From: Marinobacter similis
GTDB taxonomy: Bacteria > Pseudomonadota > Gammaproteobacteria > Pseudomonadales > Oleiphilaceae
Assembly (NCBI RefSeq): GCF_000830985.1
Contig: NZ_CP007151.1
Location: 2,790,001 to 2,854,000, forward strand
DNA: 64,000 bases
Direction: 5' to 3'
Positions within the stretch are counted from its first letter, which is position 1; every line of letters starts with the position of its first letter. The notes under the pieces were generated by a model that worked only from the letters and a program-made list of their open reading frames with translations, did no database searches and was not told the origin of the DNA. The translations under genes and the position numbers were made by a program. Positions 41,038 through 49,838 of this stretch are shown in pieces.

Positions 41038-41197
41038 CTTTGAAGGTCAGGGCAAAAAGAGTGGGCAAACTGCGGGCATGTGCGTCAAACAGCGCCGAGC
41101 TGTGCCGTACGCTGGTGCGTCAGTCGAGGGAAGTAGGTGACCAGCCCGGCAGTTGCGCCCTGTTGCTGGTCAGAGTATGGCGTGTTTGTGGTGCGAG

Positions 41198-41214
41198 CGC
41201 ACCAAAATAGTGCG
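41198..41214 (-). promoter_or_regulatory. Candidate NtrC operator upstream of ntrB
   Basis: CGCAC, seven bases, GTGCG: same spacing as the TGCAC-N7-GTGCA operator of E. coli glnA. It lies about 185 bases upstream of the predicted ntrBC start, immediately after the DUF4124 gene. Confidence 0.6.
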
Positions 41215-41219
41215 AGAGC

Positions 41220-41744
41220 TTAGTTGGCGACGGACGGGCGATGAACAGTAAAACTGATGGCCGGGCCGGTTTTCACCTGAACACCGTTTTCATCAACGAT
41301 GTGTACGCGGGCATCGTGAGTGCCACGAAACACATTGCGGACGCTTACAGAGCCTGAAGTGCTCTGGCCTACCGGTTGTCCGTCCAGGGTGACCTCGTAC
41401 TTATGGCCGGCCTGAAGGCCCGGAGTGCTGCGGACTTCAAACTGGATATCGCCGCTGCCGCTGTGAAAGGCCTGATTGTTTTCGGGGTAGGCGAAGCCAA
41501 CGCTGTCGTACACCGAACCTTCGCGTTTGACTTCTTCACGCAGCTTGTCGGTTTCGCGCACATTTTGCGGCTTCGGTAGAGTCACGGTGGTGACGGGCTT
41601 GACCTCCACGGCCTTGGAGCCCTTCGTCGGTTCGTCGGAGAAGGTGACATTGCCTTGGGCATCCACATTCCGGTAAACCTCTGCGACCGCAGGGCCGGTT
41701 AGCAGGATCAGGGCTGCGGCGAATAGTCCGGTCCTTGGTTTCAT
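41220..41744 (-). CDS. Secreted DUF4124 protein
   Basis: 174 residues with signal peptide (about residues 1-21, LFAAALILLTGPAVAEVYR) and an N-terminal DUF4124 domain starting EVYRNVDAQGNVTFSDEP; the C-terminal half has a Big/FN3-like beta sandwich (FHSGSGDIQFEVRSTPGLQAGHKYEVTLDGQ). Periplasmic, function unknown. It sits between glnA and ntrBC in the same direction, an arrangement known in several marine gammaproteobacteria. It may share nitrogen control, but no promoter of its own was identified. Confidence 0.85.
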   Translation of the reverse strand: MKPRTGLFAAALILLTGPAVAEVYRNVDAQGNVTFSDEPTKGSKAVEVKPVTTVTLPKPQNVRETDKLREEVKREGSVYDSVGFAYPENNQAFHSGSGDIQFEVRSTPGLQAGHKYEVTLDGQPVGQSTSGSVSVRNVFRGTHDARVHIVDENGVQVKTGPAISFTVHRPSVAN

Positions 41745-41864
41745 AAGCACACCTGTGTTGATGTTTTATTCGATTATCTGCGGCCCCCGACGTCATTTCA
41801 ACGCCCTTGAGGCAGGTTGTTAGTTACATATCGTTAAGGACGGCAGACACTTTTAATTAGGCCA

Positions 41865-41892
41865 TAAAAAAGCCCCGCACTGGGCGGGGCTT
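41865..41892 (-). terminator. Terminator of glnA
   Basis: AAGCCCCGC, five-base loop, GCGGGGCTT; on the minus strand it is followed by TTTTTT, about 45 bases after the glnA stop. Confidence 0.85.
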
Positions 41893-41937
41893 CGTCACAA
41901 ACCGGAGGGGCCGGTTTGTTCTAGCAGAGCAGACTGC

Positions 41938-43338
41938 TTAGCAAGAGTAGTACAGCTCGAACTCGACCGGGTGAGTGGTCATGTTCAGGCGCTCTACTTC
42001 GCCGCGCTTCAGGTCCACGTAGCCCTGGATCATGTCTTCAGTGAAGACGCCGCCACGGGTCAAGAACTCGTGGTCTGCTTCCAGGCAATCCAGTGCTTCT
42101 GCCAGAGTTTCGGCAACAACCGGAATGTTCAGTGCTTCTTCCTTCGGCAGGTCGTACAGATCCTTGTCCATGCATCGCCAGGGTGGATCTTGTTCTGGAT
42201 GCCGTCGAGGCCAGCCATCATCAGGCCGCGAAGGCCAGGTACGGGTTGGCAGAGGCGTCCGGGAAGCGTACTTCGATGCGACGTGCTTTCGGGCTGTTCA
42301 CGTACGGGATACGGATAGAAGCAGAGCGGTTACGGGCAGAGTAGGCCAGCATAACCGGAGCTTCGAAGCCCGGAACCAGACGCTTGTAAGAGTTGGTGGA
42401 GCTGTTGGTGAAGGCGTTGATGGCCTTGGCGTGCTTGATAACACCACCGATGTAGTACAGAGCCGCTTCGCTCAGGCCCGCGTAGCTGTCGCCGGCAAAC
42501 AGGTTCTTGCCGTCTTTGCTCAGGGACATGTGAACGTGCATGCCTGAACCGTTATCACCCACTACCGGCTTCGGCATGAAGGTGGCGGTTTTGCCGTAGG
42601 CGTGGGCAACGTTGTGTACGCAGTACTTCAGGATCTGTACTTCGTCGGCTTTCTTGGTCAGGGTGTTGGCGCCAACACCAATTTCACACTGGCCAGCTGT
42701 ACCCACTTCGTGGTGGTGTACTTCGATTTCCAGACCCATGGACTCCATGGCGGCACACATAGCGCCACGCAGGTCATGCAGCTGTCGACCGGAGGAACCG
42801 GGAAGTAACCGCCTTTAACACCCGGGCGGTGACCGATGTTGTTGCGGTCGAAATCTTCGCCAGAAACCCAAGCGGCTTCTTCGGAGTGGATGGAGTAGCC
42901 AGCACCTTTCATGTCTACTTCCCACTTGACCGAGTCAAATACGAAGAACTCCGGCTCCGGGCCAAAAAGGGCGCCATCGGCGATGCCGGTAGACTTCAGG
43001 TACTCTTCAGCACGACGGGCAACAGAACGCGGGTCGCGCTCATAACCTTGCATGGTTGAAGGCTCAACGATGTCGCAGGTGATGTTGAGAGTGGTTTCTT
43101 CGGTGAACGGGTCCAGGACGGAGCTGGAATCGTCTGGCATCAGAATCATGTCGGATTCGTTGATGCCTTTCCAACCAGAGATTGAAGAGCCGTCGAACAT
43201 CTTGCCGTCTGCGAAGAAGTCCTCGTCTACCTCTGAGGCAGGCAGGGTCACGTGCTGCTCTTTACCACGGCTGTCGGTGAAGCGCATGTCTACCCACTTC
43301 ACTTCGTGTTCTTTGATCAGATCAATTGTCTTGGACAT
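41938..43338 (-). CDS. glnA: Glutamine synthetase, type I, three frameshifts
   Basis: About 467 residues after repair. Catalyses ATP-dependent glutamine formation from glutamate and ammonia. Motifs: FDGSSI(S)GW near residue 50, [26 protein letters not shown] and the adenylylation tyrosine in DLYDLPKEE (near residue 397). The frame is lost near 42778, 42222 and 42176; in each case one more C (SCHDLRGAM, AALMMAG, DAMDKDL) restores the known sequence. GlnE encoded nearby would adenylylate the tyrosine. The breaks are surely errors, as the enzyme is normally single-copy and essential without glutamine. Confidence 0.95.
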
Positions 43339-43493
43339 TGTGCATGCTCCGTTAGTTATCCCGCGTTGGCGGGCAAATACGTGTTCGTTTTGCCGGATCG
43401 TTCAGTGTGACTGATATCCGATCTTTTATTCAGGCATTGCAGCTTAGCAAAAGCCCCAGCCACTTACCTGCAAATTTCGGCTGACTTGGGTAA

Positions 43494-43509
43494 AGCAAGG
43501 CGCTTGCCA
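43494..43509 (-). promoter_or_regulatory. Sigma-54 promoter of glnA
   Basis: On the minus strand TGGCAAGCGCCTTGCT, one base off the TGGCAC-N5-TTGCW consensus. The predicted start is about 145 bases before the glnA ATG. Confidence 0.75.
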
Positions 43510-43606
43510 ATTTTTGGGGCGTGCGCCAGAAGCGCACAGTGGTGCGGCCTGCAGCGCTTTTATGGGTATGGTAGGGCTTTGTTCTGGCGCAAGCTCAACC
43601 GGTAAG

Positions 43607-43623
43607 CGCACCAGTGTGGTGCG
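43607..43623 (-). promoter_or_regulatory. NtrC operator of glnA
   Basis: CGCAC, seven bases, GTGCG, about 110 bases upstream of the sigma-54 promoter, the usual place of an NtrC enhancer. A related but tighter CGCAC-N4-GTGCG pair occurs at 43533-43546 and may be a weaker site. The rest of the 544-base interval 43339-43882 holds the glnA leader and the typA promoter region, with a TATAAT at 43688-43693 as a possible typA -10 box. Confidence 0.7.
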
Positions 43624-43882
43624 TAATTAGCCGGCCGTGATCACTTGTGGTGCAGCCGCTCGGCGCAGATATAGTCGTTTATCTGCATATAATCAGTGTG
43701 GACTTTTCGATATACTGCCCGCCGCCTCATTTGCTCCCGGACCTTTTTAGCTGGCTGGGACGCGCCGATGCCGCCCGGTATCGGACAATGGGTTCACTTT
43801 ACGGATTTGAGACGGCATGTGAGAGGTTTTACCTCCTTAAGACCCTCTCAGGTCAAAGAAAGCATGCCGCAGGATTATAGTT

Positions 43883-45694
43883 GTGATTGAAAAGCTTCGT
43901 AATATCGCCATCATCGCGCACGTCGACCATGGTAAGACGACCCTCGTTGACAAACTGCTGCGCCAATCCGGCACGTTGGATCGTAAAGAGCTCGAAAACG
44001 AGCGCGTTATGGATTCCAACGACCAGGAGAAAGAGCGTGGTATCACCATTCTGGCCAAGAACACGGCCCTGAAATGGAATGAGTACGATATCAACATCGT
44101 CGACACCCCGGGCCACGCCGATTTTGGCGGCGAAGTGGAGCGGGTGATGAGCATGGTGGATTGCGTGTTGCTGGTGGTCGATTCTATCGATGGCCCGATG
44201 CCGCAAACCCGCTTTGTAACTCAGAAAGCATTCGCAGCCGGCCTGCGTCCTATTGTTATCGTGAACAAGATCGACCGTCCGGGTGCGCGTCCGGATTGGG
44301 TAGTGGATCAGGTATTCGATCTGTTTGACGCCCTCGGTGCCACCGATGAACAGTTGGACTTCCCGATTGTTTACGCCAGCGCCCTGAACGGCATCGCCGG
44401 TATGGATCACGAAAACCTCGACGACAACATGGATGCTGTATTCCAGGCCATCGTCGACCACGTGCCCGCGCCGAACGTTGATATGGACGGCCCGTTCCAG
44501 ATGCAGATCTCCCAGCTGGACTACAACAGCTTCCTGGGCGTGATCGGTATCGGCCGCATCGCGCGGGGTAAGATCAAGACCAACTCTCCGGTAACCGCCA
44601 TTGGCGCCGACGGCAAGAAGCGCAACGGTCGTATCCTCAAGATCATGGGTCACTCCGGTCTGCAGCGGGTTGAAGTTGATGAAGCCCAAGCGGGCGACAT
44701 TGTTTGCGTCAGCGGTATGGATGAGCTGTTTATCTCCGATACCCTGTGTGATCAGTCCCAGGTTGAAGCGCTGCCGGCACTGACCGTCGACGAGCCGACT
44801 GTTTCCATGACCTTCCAGGTCAACGACTCGCCCTTCGCAGGTAAAGAGGGCAAGTACGTGACCAGCCGCAACATTAAAGAGCGTCTGGAAAAAGAGTTGC
44901 TGCACAACGTAGCCCTGCGTGTGGAGGAAGGCGAGTCTGCCGACAAATTCAAAGTGTCCGGTCGTGGCGAGCTGCACCTGTCGGTTCTGATCGAGAACAT
45001 GCGTCGTGAGAACTTCGAGCTGGCGGTTGGCCGCCCGGAAGTAGTCATTCGCGAAATTGACGGCGTGAAGCAGGAGCCGTACGAAAATGTCATCGTCGAC
45101 ATTGAAGAGCAGCACCAGGGTCCTGTCATGGAGCAGATGGGTCTGCGTAAGGGCGACCTGACCAACATGGTTCCGGACGGAAAAGGGCGCATGCGTCTTG
45201 ATTACACCATCCCGGCCCGTGGCCTGATTGGCTTCCGTAACACCTTCCTGACCATGACTTCAGGTACCGGTATCCTGACGTCCACCTTCAGCCATTACGG
45301 CCCGATCAAGGTCGGTGACGTCACCAGCCGCCAAAACGGTGTTCTGGTGTCCATGGCAACAGGTACAGCGCTGACTTACTCGCTGGAAACCCTGCAGAGT
45401 CGCGGCAAGCTGTTCCTGGATCCAGGCCAGGAAATCTACGAAGGTCAGTTGTGCGGCATTCACAGCCGTGACAACGACATGGTCATGAACCCGACCAAAG
45501 GCAAGAAGCTCGACAACATGCGTGCTTCGGGCAAGGACGAGGTTATTGGCCTGGTGCCGCCGATCAAGTTCACTCTTGAGCAGGCGCTCGAGTTCATCGA
45601 TGACGACGAGCTGGTAGAGGTGACGCCCAAGTCCATCCGCCTGCGTAAGAAGTTGTTGACGGAGAACGAGCGCAAGCGCGCCAAGAAGAAGTAA
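43883..45694 (+). CDS. typA: GTP-binding translational regulator TypA/BipA
   Basis: 603 residues; GTG start after AGGA. GTPase motifs HVDHGKTTL (about residue 13), [20 protein letters not shown], then beta-barrel, EF-G-like domains and the BipA-specific C-terminal domain ([37 protein letters not shown]). Binds ribosomes and aids 50S biogenesis, especially at low temperature and stress. Divergent from glnA, as in many gammaproteobacteria. Confidence 0.98.
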   Translation: MIEKLRNIAIIAHVDHGKTTLVDKLLRQSGTLDRKELENERVMDSNDQEKERGITILAKNTALKWNEYDINIVDTPGHADFGGEVERVMSMVDCVLLVVDSIDGPMPQTRFVTQKAFAAGLRPIVIVNKIDRPGARPDWVVDQVFDLFDALGATDEQLDFPIVYASALNGIAGMDHENLDDNMDAVFQAIVDHVPAPNVDMDGPFQMQISQLDYNSFLGVIGIGRIARGKIKTNSPVTAIGADGKKRNGRILKIMGHSGLQRVEVDEAQAGDIVCVSGMDELFISDTLCDQSQVEALPALTVDEPTVSMTFQVNDSPFAGKEGKYVTSRNIKERLEKELLHNVALRVEEGESADKFKVSGRGELHLSVLIENMRRENFELAVGRPEVVIREIDGVKQEPYENVIVDIEEQHQGPVMEQMGLRKGDLTNMVPDGKGRMRLDYTIPARGLIGFRNTFLTMTSGTGILTSTFSHYGPIKVGDVTSRQNGVLVSMATGTALTYSLETLQSRGKLFLDPGQEIYEGQLCGIHSRDNDMVMNPTKGKKLDNMRASGKDEVIGLVPPIKFTLEQALEFIDDDELVEVTPKSIRLRKKLLTENERKRAKKK

Positions 45695-45710
45695 ATTCCA
45701 GTAGGAATTT

Positions 45711-45745
45711 CAAAGGGGCGGATCAGGTTTGATCCGCCCCTTTTT
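45711..45745 (+). terminator. Terminator after typA
   Basis: GGGGCGGATCA, GGTT loop, TGATCCGCCCC and TTTTT: an 11-base-pair perfect stem. Confidence 0.9.
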
Positions 45746-45790
45746 GTTCATATCAGCTAAACTCCGGTTAAACCTTTGCCGGATCGCGTC

Positions 45791-46753
45791 ATGCTCACCC
45801 TCTATCCCGACATCAAGCCCAATGCCCAGCACCGCATTGCGGTGGACCCACCCCATGAACTGTATGTGGAAGAGAGCGGGAACCCGGAGGGCATCCCCGT
45901 GCTGGTGGTACACGGTGGGCCCGGTGGTGGTTGCGAGGACTTTCACCGGCGCTTCTTCGATGCCGAGCGGTTCCGCATAATCCTGATGGATCAGCGCGGG
46001 GCAGGGCGCTCCTCACCTTTGGCTGAGCTTGAGGGTAATAGCACGGACAAGCTCATCGAGGATATGGAAACGGTGCGCTCTTTTTTGGGTGTCGATAAGT
46101 GGCTGCTGTTCGGCGGTAGTTGGGGTTCTACCCTCAGCCTGGTGTATGCGCAGACTCATCCGGAGCGAGTCCTCGGGCTGGTGCTGCGGGGCATCTTCCT
46201 GTGCCGTCCTCGCGATATTCAATGGTTTTATCAGGATGGCGCCAGCCGGGTGTTTCCGGACTACTGGCAGGATTTTGAAACCCAGATACCCGTCGAAGAA
46301 CGGGGCGACATGGTCGCGGCCTATTACAAAAGACTAACCAGCGCTAACGAATTGGAACAAATTCAGGCAGCCAAGGCCTGGTCCGTCTGGGAAGGGCGCT
46401 GCGCTACATTGCATCCTAATCCGAGGGTGGTGGAGCATTTTGGGCATCCGCACGTTGCCATCGCCCTTGCACGCATCGAGTGTCATTACTTCATGAACAA
46501 GGCCTTCCTTGAGCCAGATCAGATCGTGCGGGAGGCGCACACGCTGGCGGATATTCCGGGCATTATCGTCCATGGCCGCTACGACATGGTCTGCCCGCTG
46601 GATAACGCGCTCGCGTTAAGCAAGGCCTGGCCCGGAGCAGATCTTCGGATTATCCGGGACGCCGGGCATTCTGCCTCTGAACCCGCAATAGTTGATGCCC
46701 TGATCCGGGGGGTTGAAGAGGTCGTCGCCAAATCTGGAGAAAGTGCGAGCTAG
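45791..46753 (+). CDS. pip: Proline iminopeptidase
   Basis: 320 residues, alpha/beta hydrolase of the S33 family, releasing N-terminal proline. Catalytic motifs: nucleophile GGSWGS (about residue 107), HGGPGGG oxyanion loop, DQRGAGRS, acid in HGRYDMVCP, and His in DAGHSASEP. ATG at 45791 chosen over an in-frame TTG at 45776. It precedes dtd by about 90 bases. Confidence 0.93.
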   Translation: MLTLYPDIKPNAQHRIAVDPPHELYVEESGNPEGIPVLVVHGGPGGGCEDFHRRFFDAERFRIILMDQRGAGRSSPLAELEGNSTDKLIEDMETVRSFLGVDKWLLFGGSWGSTLSLVYAQTHPERVLGLVLRGIFLCRPRDIQWFYQDGASRVFPDYWQDFETQIPVEERGDMVAAYYKRLTSANELEQIQAAKAWSVWEGRCATLHPNPRVVEHFGHPHVAIALARIECHYFMNKAFLEPDQIVREAHTLADIPGIIVHGRYDMVCPLDNALALSKAWPGADLRIIRDAGHSASEPAIVDALIRGVEEVVAKSGESAS

Positions 46754-46845
46754 TCGTACTTTTTGATGGTTGCGGTTCGTTAATCCTGCCGATAGACTCA
46801 GTAGCCATTCGACATTCTCCCGCTTAACAATTCCTAGAGAAGTGC

Positions 46846-47293
46846 ATGAAAGCTTATCCAGCGAGTATCGGAAGCCAGTGTCGTCGTGAGCAATCAACAG
46901 GTTGGTGCCATCAGGGCGGGCCTGCTTCTGTTGTTAGGCGTTGAACGTGGCGATGCGGATGCACAGGCCAGGGAGCTGTGCCAAAAGATACTTACCTATC
47001 GAGTGTTTCCTGATGACCAGGGCCGCATGAACCGGAGTCTGCTGGATACCGGTGGCGAGCTTCTTGTTGTCCCCCAATTTACCCTTGCTGCCGACACGGC
47101 CTCGGGCACACGCCCCGGTTTCTCCAGTGCGGCTGCTCCTGATTTGGCAGAAACGCTCTATCGCACGTTTATAGCGACTGCACAGGCTGAGCTTGGCAGC
47201 GAGCGCGTAGCCGAGGGTAGGTTCGGTGCGGATATGAAAGTGCGGCTTGTTAATGACGGCCCGGTAACCTTCATGCTGGAGGTTAAGGGATGA
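46846..47293 (+). CDS. dtd: D-aminoacyl-tRNA deacylase, start region frameshifted
   Basis: About 148 residues. Dtd removes D-amino acids from mischarged tRNAs. From position 46853 the frame reads LIQRVSEASVVVSNQQVGAIRAGLLLLLGVE, but the ATG at 46846 is in another frame. Reading one A less (MKLIQRV) or two bases more (MK-A-LIQRV) joins them. The catalytic PQFTL (Ser of SQFTL is replaced by Pro) and GPVTF near the C terminus are seen. The next in-frame start downstream would remove the conserved first strand. Confidence 0.85.
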
Positions 47294-47324
47294 GCAAGGT
47301 TTTGGTAAGAATCGCGCTCTGCTC

Positions 47325-47386
47325 CATGATGAGGCGAGCCAGCCTCTGGTGTATTTGATTGGTGCGTCTAACAGCGCCTCATCATG
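47325..47386. repeat. Perfect 12-base inverted repeat downstream of dtd
   Basis: CATGATGAGGCG at 47325-47336 and CGCCTCATCATG at 47375-47386, separated by 38 bases. No T run follows, so it is not an obvious terminator. The 520-base non-coding stretch 47294-47813 also contains an AT-rich region around 47405-47450 with a weak promoter-like pair (TTAAGA, 17 bases, TAAAAT) and a 12-base palindrome (TGAGTTAACTCA, 47786-47797) just before the porin ribosome binding site. Confidence 0.5.
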
Positions 47387-47813
47387 AGGTCAGAGGTTAA
47401 GTAACAGATTTGTAATTTTTAAGATTCTGATTTTAAAGGGTTAAAATAAGTTTGGCCCCAATATTGTAAAAAGAACGTCAGATGGCTTCTGAGTGCTGGA
47501 TCGCATAAACACTTGCCTTTCTGGTGCAAAACGAGCTAAAAATGCAACGCTAAAAGTTTGCAAAAACAGATGGCTTGTATTAAAACAGGTTCATCATGCA
47601 GGGCTTTAACAAAGACCTGTAAGTGACTGAGCTGAAAAGATCTGCTGGGAGGCGGATCTTAATAACTAGAAGAAAAGTTATCCTGGGTGTCATGAAACTG
47701 ACATAGGGGTAATACAGAATCGGGCCTATCCAGCGAAGACTGGTAGTGCCTTACAAAATCGGGACAAAAACCCGTCGCTAAAACCTGAGTTAACTCAAAA
47801 AGGAAGACGCAAA

Positions 47814-48866
47814 ATGAAAAAAACGCTCATCGCATCCGCTATTGCAGCCGCGACCTTCTCTGGCGCAGCCTTCGCAGCAGACGGCAACATGTCCGCTTCT
47901 GAGCTGGCAGCCAAGATGGATTCCATGCCGCAGGTTTACGGTAACATCCAGTACGCCGTTGACTACACAGACATCGACGGCAGTGGCTCTGGTCTCGACC
48001 ATTTCGACAATGGAACCACCTTGGGTGTGAAGCATGATCATGAAATCATGCCTGGCCTGACCGGTTTCCTTAAGTTGGAGCTTGAAGGCATCAACGCAAA
48101 TAACAAAGCTTCCAGCTCAGGTATCGATTCCTTAGATGAAGCCTACGTCGGCGTGATGGGCGACGGCTTTGGTCAGCTGTGGGTCGGTTCGGACGACTCT
48201 CTGTACGAGAGTTCAATTGCAAAGATCGCTAACTTTCACGAGATCGGAACGGGCCTGGACGGTAGCTACACCACGGGCGAAGGCGACCTGATCCAGTATA
48301 AGACTCCATCCTTCGGCGGTTTGACATTGGGAGCTGCTGTCCAGATCAACGGTGAGACTGATGCTGAGAGCAAGTCCTATCCTTACCAGTTGGCAGCCAC
48401 CTACGCTGTAGATGCTTTCGAACTGGCGGTTGCCATGGACTCCAATGATGGTAATACCGGCTACTCCAAAGACGGATTTGATGGAGAGGTTGTTGATCCC
48501 GCTGAGCTGGATGACAACAATGAGAACACCTATGGTGTGCGCGCGACATACTCCATGGACAATGTAAGCGTTACCGGTGAGTATCAGACTCGCAAAGACG
48601 TAAGCAAGGAGTTTGGTGTAATTGGTGTTTACAGCATGGGAGCTAATCAGTTCTCTGCCGCCTACCAAGTGGTTGAGGACGATGCGCCGGGTGCGTCCAA
48701 CGGTGACAAAGAAGATGTGATCGCCCTGCAGGCGCTGCACAACGTCTCTGATCACATGTACGTCTATGTCGAGAGCTTCTTCTACTCTGCTGACAATGAC
48801 AATGAGTACGCCGTGGGTGCCGATCAGAAAACTCGTACAGCTGTTGGTGCTGTTTACTACTTCTGA
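47814..48866 (+). CDS. Gram-negative general porin
   Basis: 350 residues with a signal peptide (residues 1-21, cut after FAA/DG), beta-strand pattern of a 16-strand trimeric porin, and a C-terminal Phe required for outer membrane insertion. The acidic loops (for example DNNENT, VEDDAP) fit a marine general diffusion porin. Substrate unknown. The unusually long 5' region before it suggests post-transcriptional or multi-factor control. Confidence 0.88.
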   Translation: MKKTLIASAIAAATFSGAAFAADGNMSASELAAKMDSMPQVYGNIQYAVDYTDIDGSGSGLDHFDNGTTLGVKHDHEIMPGLTGFLKLELEGINANNKASSSGIDSLDEAYVGVMGDGFGQLWVGSDDSLYESSIAKIANFHEIGTGLDGSYTTGEGDLIQYKTPSFGGLTLGAAVQINGETDAESKSYPYQLAATYAVDAFELAVAMDSNDGNTGYSKDGFDGEVVDPAELDDNNENTYGVRATYSMDNVSVTGEYQTRKDVSKEFGVIGVYSMGANQFSAAYQVVEDDAPGASNGDKEDVIALQALHNVSDHMYVYVESFFYSADNDNEYAVGADQKTRTAVGAVYYF

Positions 48867-48896
48867 TCAGCTAACCAGCTAGTTCAGATTTAGTCG

Positions 48897-48930
48897 AAAA
48901 CCGGCGACCTTTCGGGTCGCCGGTTTTTTT
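48897..48930 (+). terminator. Terminator after porin gene
   Basis: CCGGCGACC, TTTCG loop, GGTCGCCGG and a run of T. Confidence 0.9.
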
Positions 48931-48969
48931 ATGTATTCTGAAATGATCGAAACGACCGGGAGCGCAGAT

Positions 48970-49829
48970 ATGGCAGAAGAGCTGGAGATCAAACTGACGC
49001 TGACAGATGAGGCTTTAGAGCGGGCTTTGGCCTGGCTGCGGAGTCAGCAGGAGGCTAGTCTTGGGCCGGTGAAGACCCTGGTAAATATTTACTACGACAC
49101 GCGGGATGCTGCCCTCAATGGGCAGAGGGCAGCACTGCGAGTGCGCCAGGCTGGCGATCGTTATATCCAGACGCTGAAAACCCAGGGTGATTTTGTCGGC
49201 GGAGCCATCGGCGCGAGGAGTGGGAGTGGCCGTTGCCTTCGACAGACCTTAATCTGGTTCTGCTGGCCGATACGCCTTTGGCTGATCGCGTTAACATTGC
49301 CGACCTTCGGCCGGTATTCGAAACCAACTTCGAACGCCAGGTTGTAATGATTCTGGACGGGAAGACCAGCATCGAAGTCGCGATTGATCGTGGTCAGATT
49401 GTGAGTGGCACGCGACAGTTACCCCTGAATGAGCTGGAGTTGGAACTCAAGGCTGGCGATTCGGCGGCGTTGCTCGTCTGGGCCAAAAAGCTGGCCGAGC
49501 AGGTTCCGGTCTTTCTTAATCTGGTGAGTAAAGCGGAGCAGGGCTATTACCTGGCTGGACTACACGAACCAGACTTTCCAGGGCCGCCCGACAATGAAGT
49601 CCTGTCGGTGAGCGATTTCCTGCATGGGCTGAGCCAGTCGTGTCTAGTCGGTCAGCCATGTCCGATAAGTCGCTGGAATCTGACCGAAGTCAGGGCCAGG
49701 GCGGCAAAGGAAGGCGTGAGCGAATCGCTGCAGATGGTTGAAACCGCACTTCAACGAGGCGCGCGCATTGCCGATCTTGCTCGCGAGCCAGTGCTCGGAC
49801 AATTGCAGCTGGCCATCGCGAGTGAATAA
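48970..49829 (+). CDS. CYTH-domain triphosphatase, one frameshift
   Basis: About 286 residues after repair. Starts MAEELEIKLTLTDEAL, with the ExExK motif of CYTH tunnel enzymes (inorganic triphosphatase, YgiF family). The frame breaks near 49213: one missing base gives EEWEWPLPSTDLNLVLLAD. Remaining motifs include ERQVVMIL and IEVAIDRGQI, ELELELKAGD. Unlike E. coli YgiF, no full CHAD domain follows; only a short C-terminal region is present. Upstream ATGs at 48931 and 48943 overlap the terminator, and this one has a GGAG. Convergent with the channel gene after nine bases. Confidence 0.8.
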
Positions 49830-49838
49830 GGCGAAAAA

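Noticed and set aside
43446..43462. Second sigma-54-like element (TGGCTGGGGCTTTTGCT) before glnA
   Set aside because: The spacing between GG and GC is one base too long; sigma-54 tolerates no such change. The element at 43494-43509 fits better.
43853..45115. 420-codon open frame antisense to typA
   Set aside because: Complement of a strongly conserved gene with typical GC-rich codon pattern; no homology pattern, so treated as a shadow frame.
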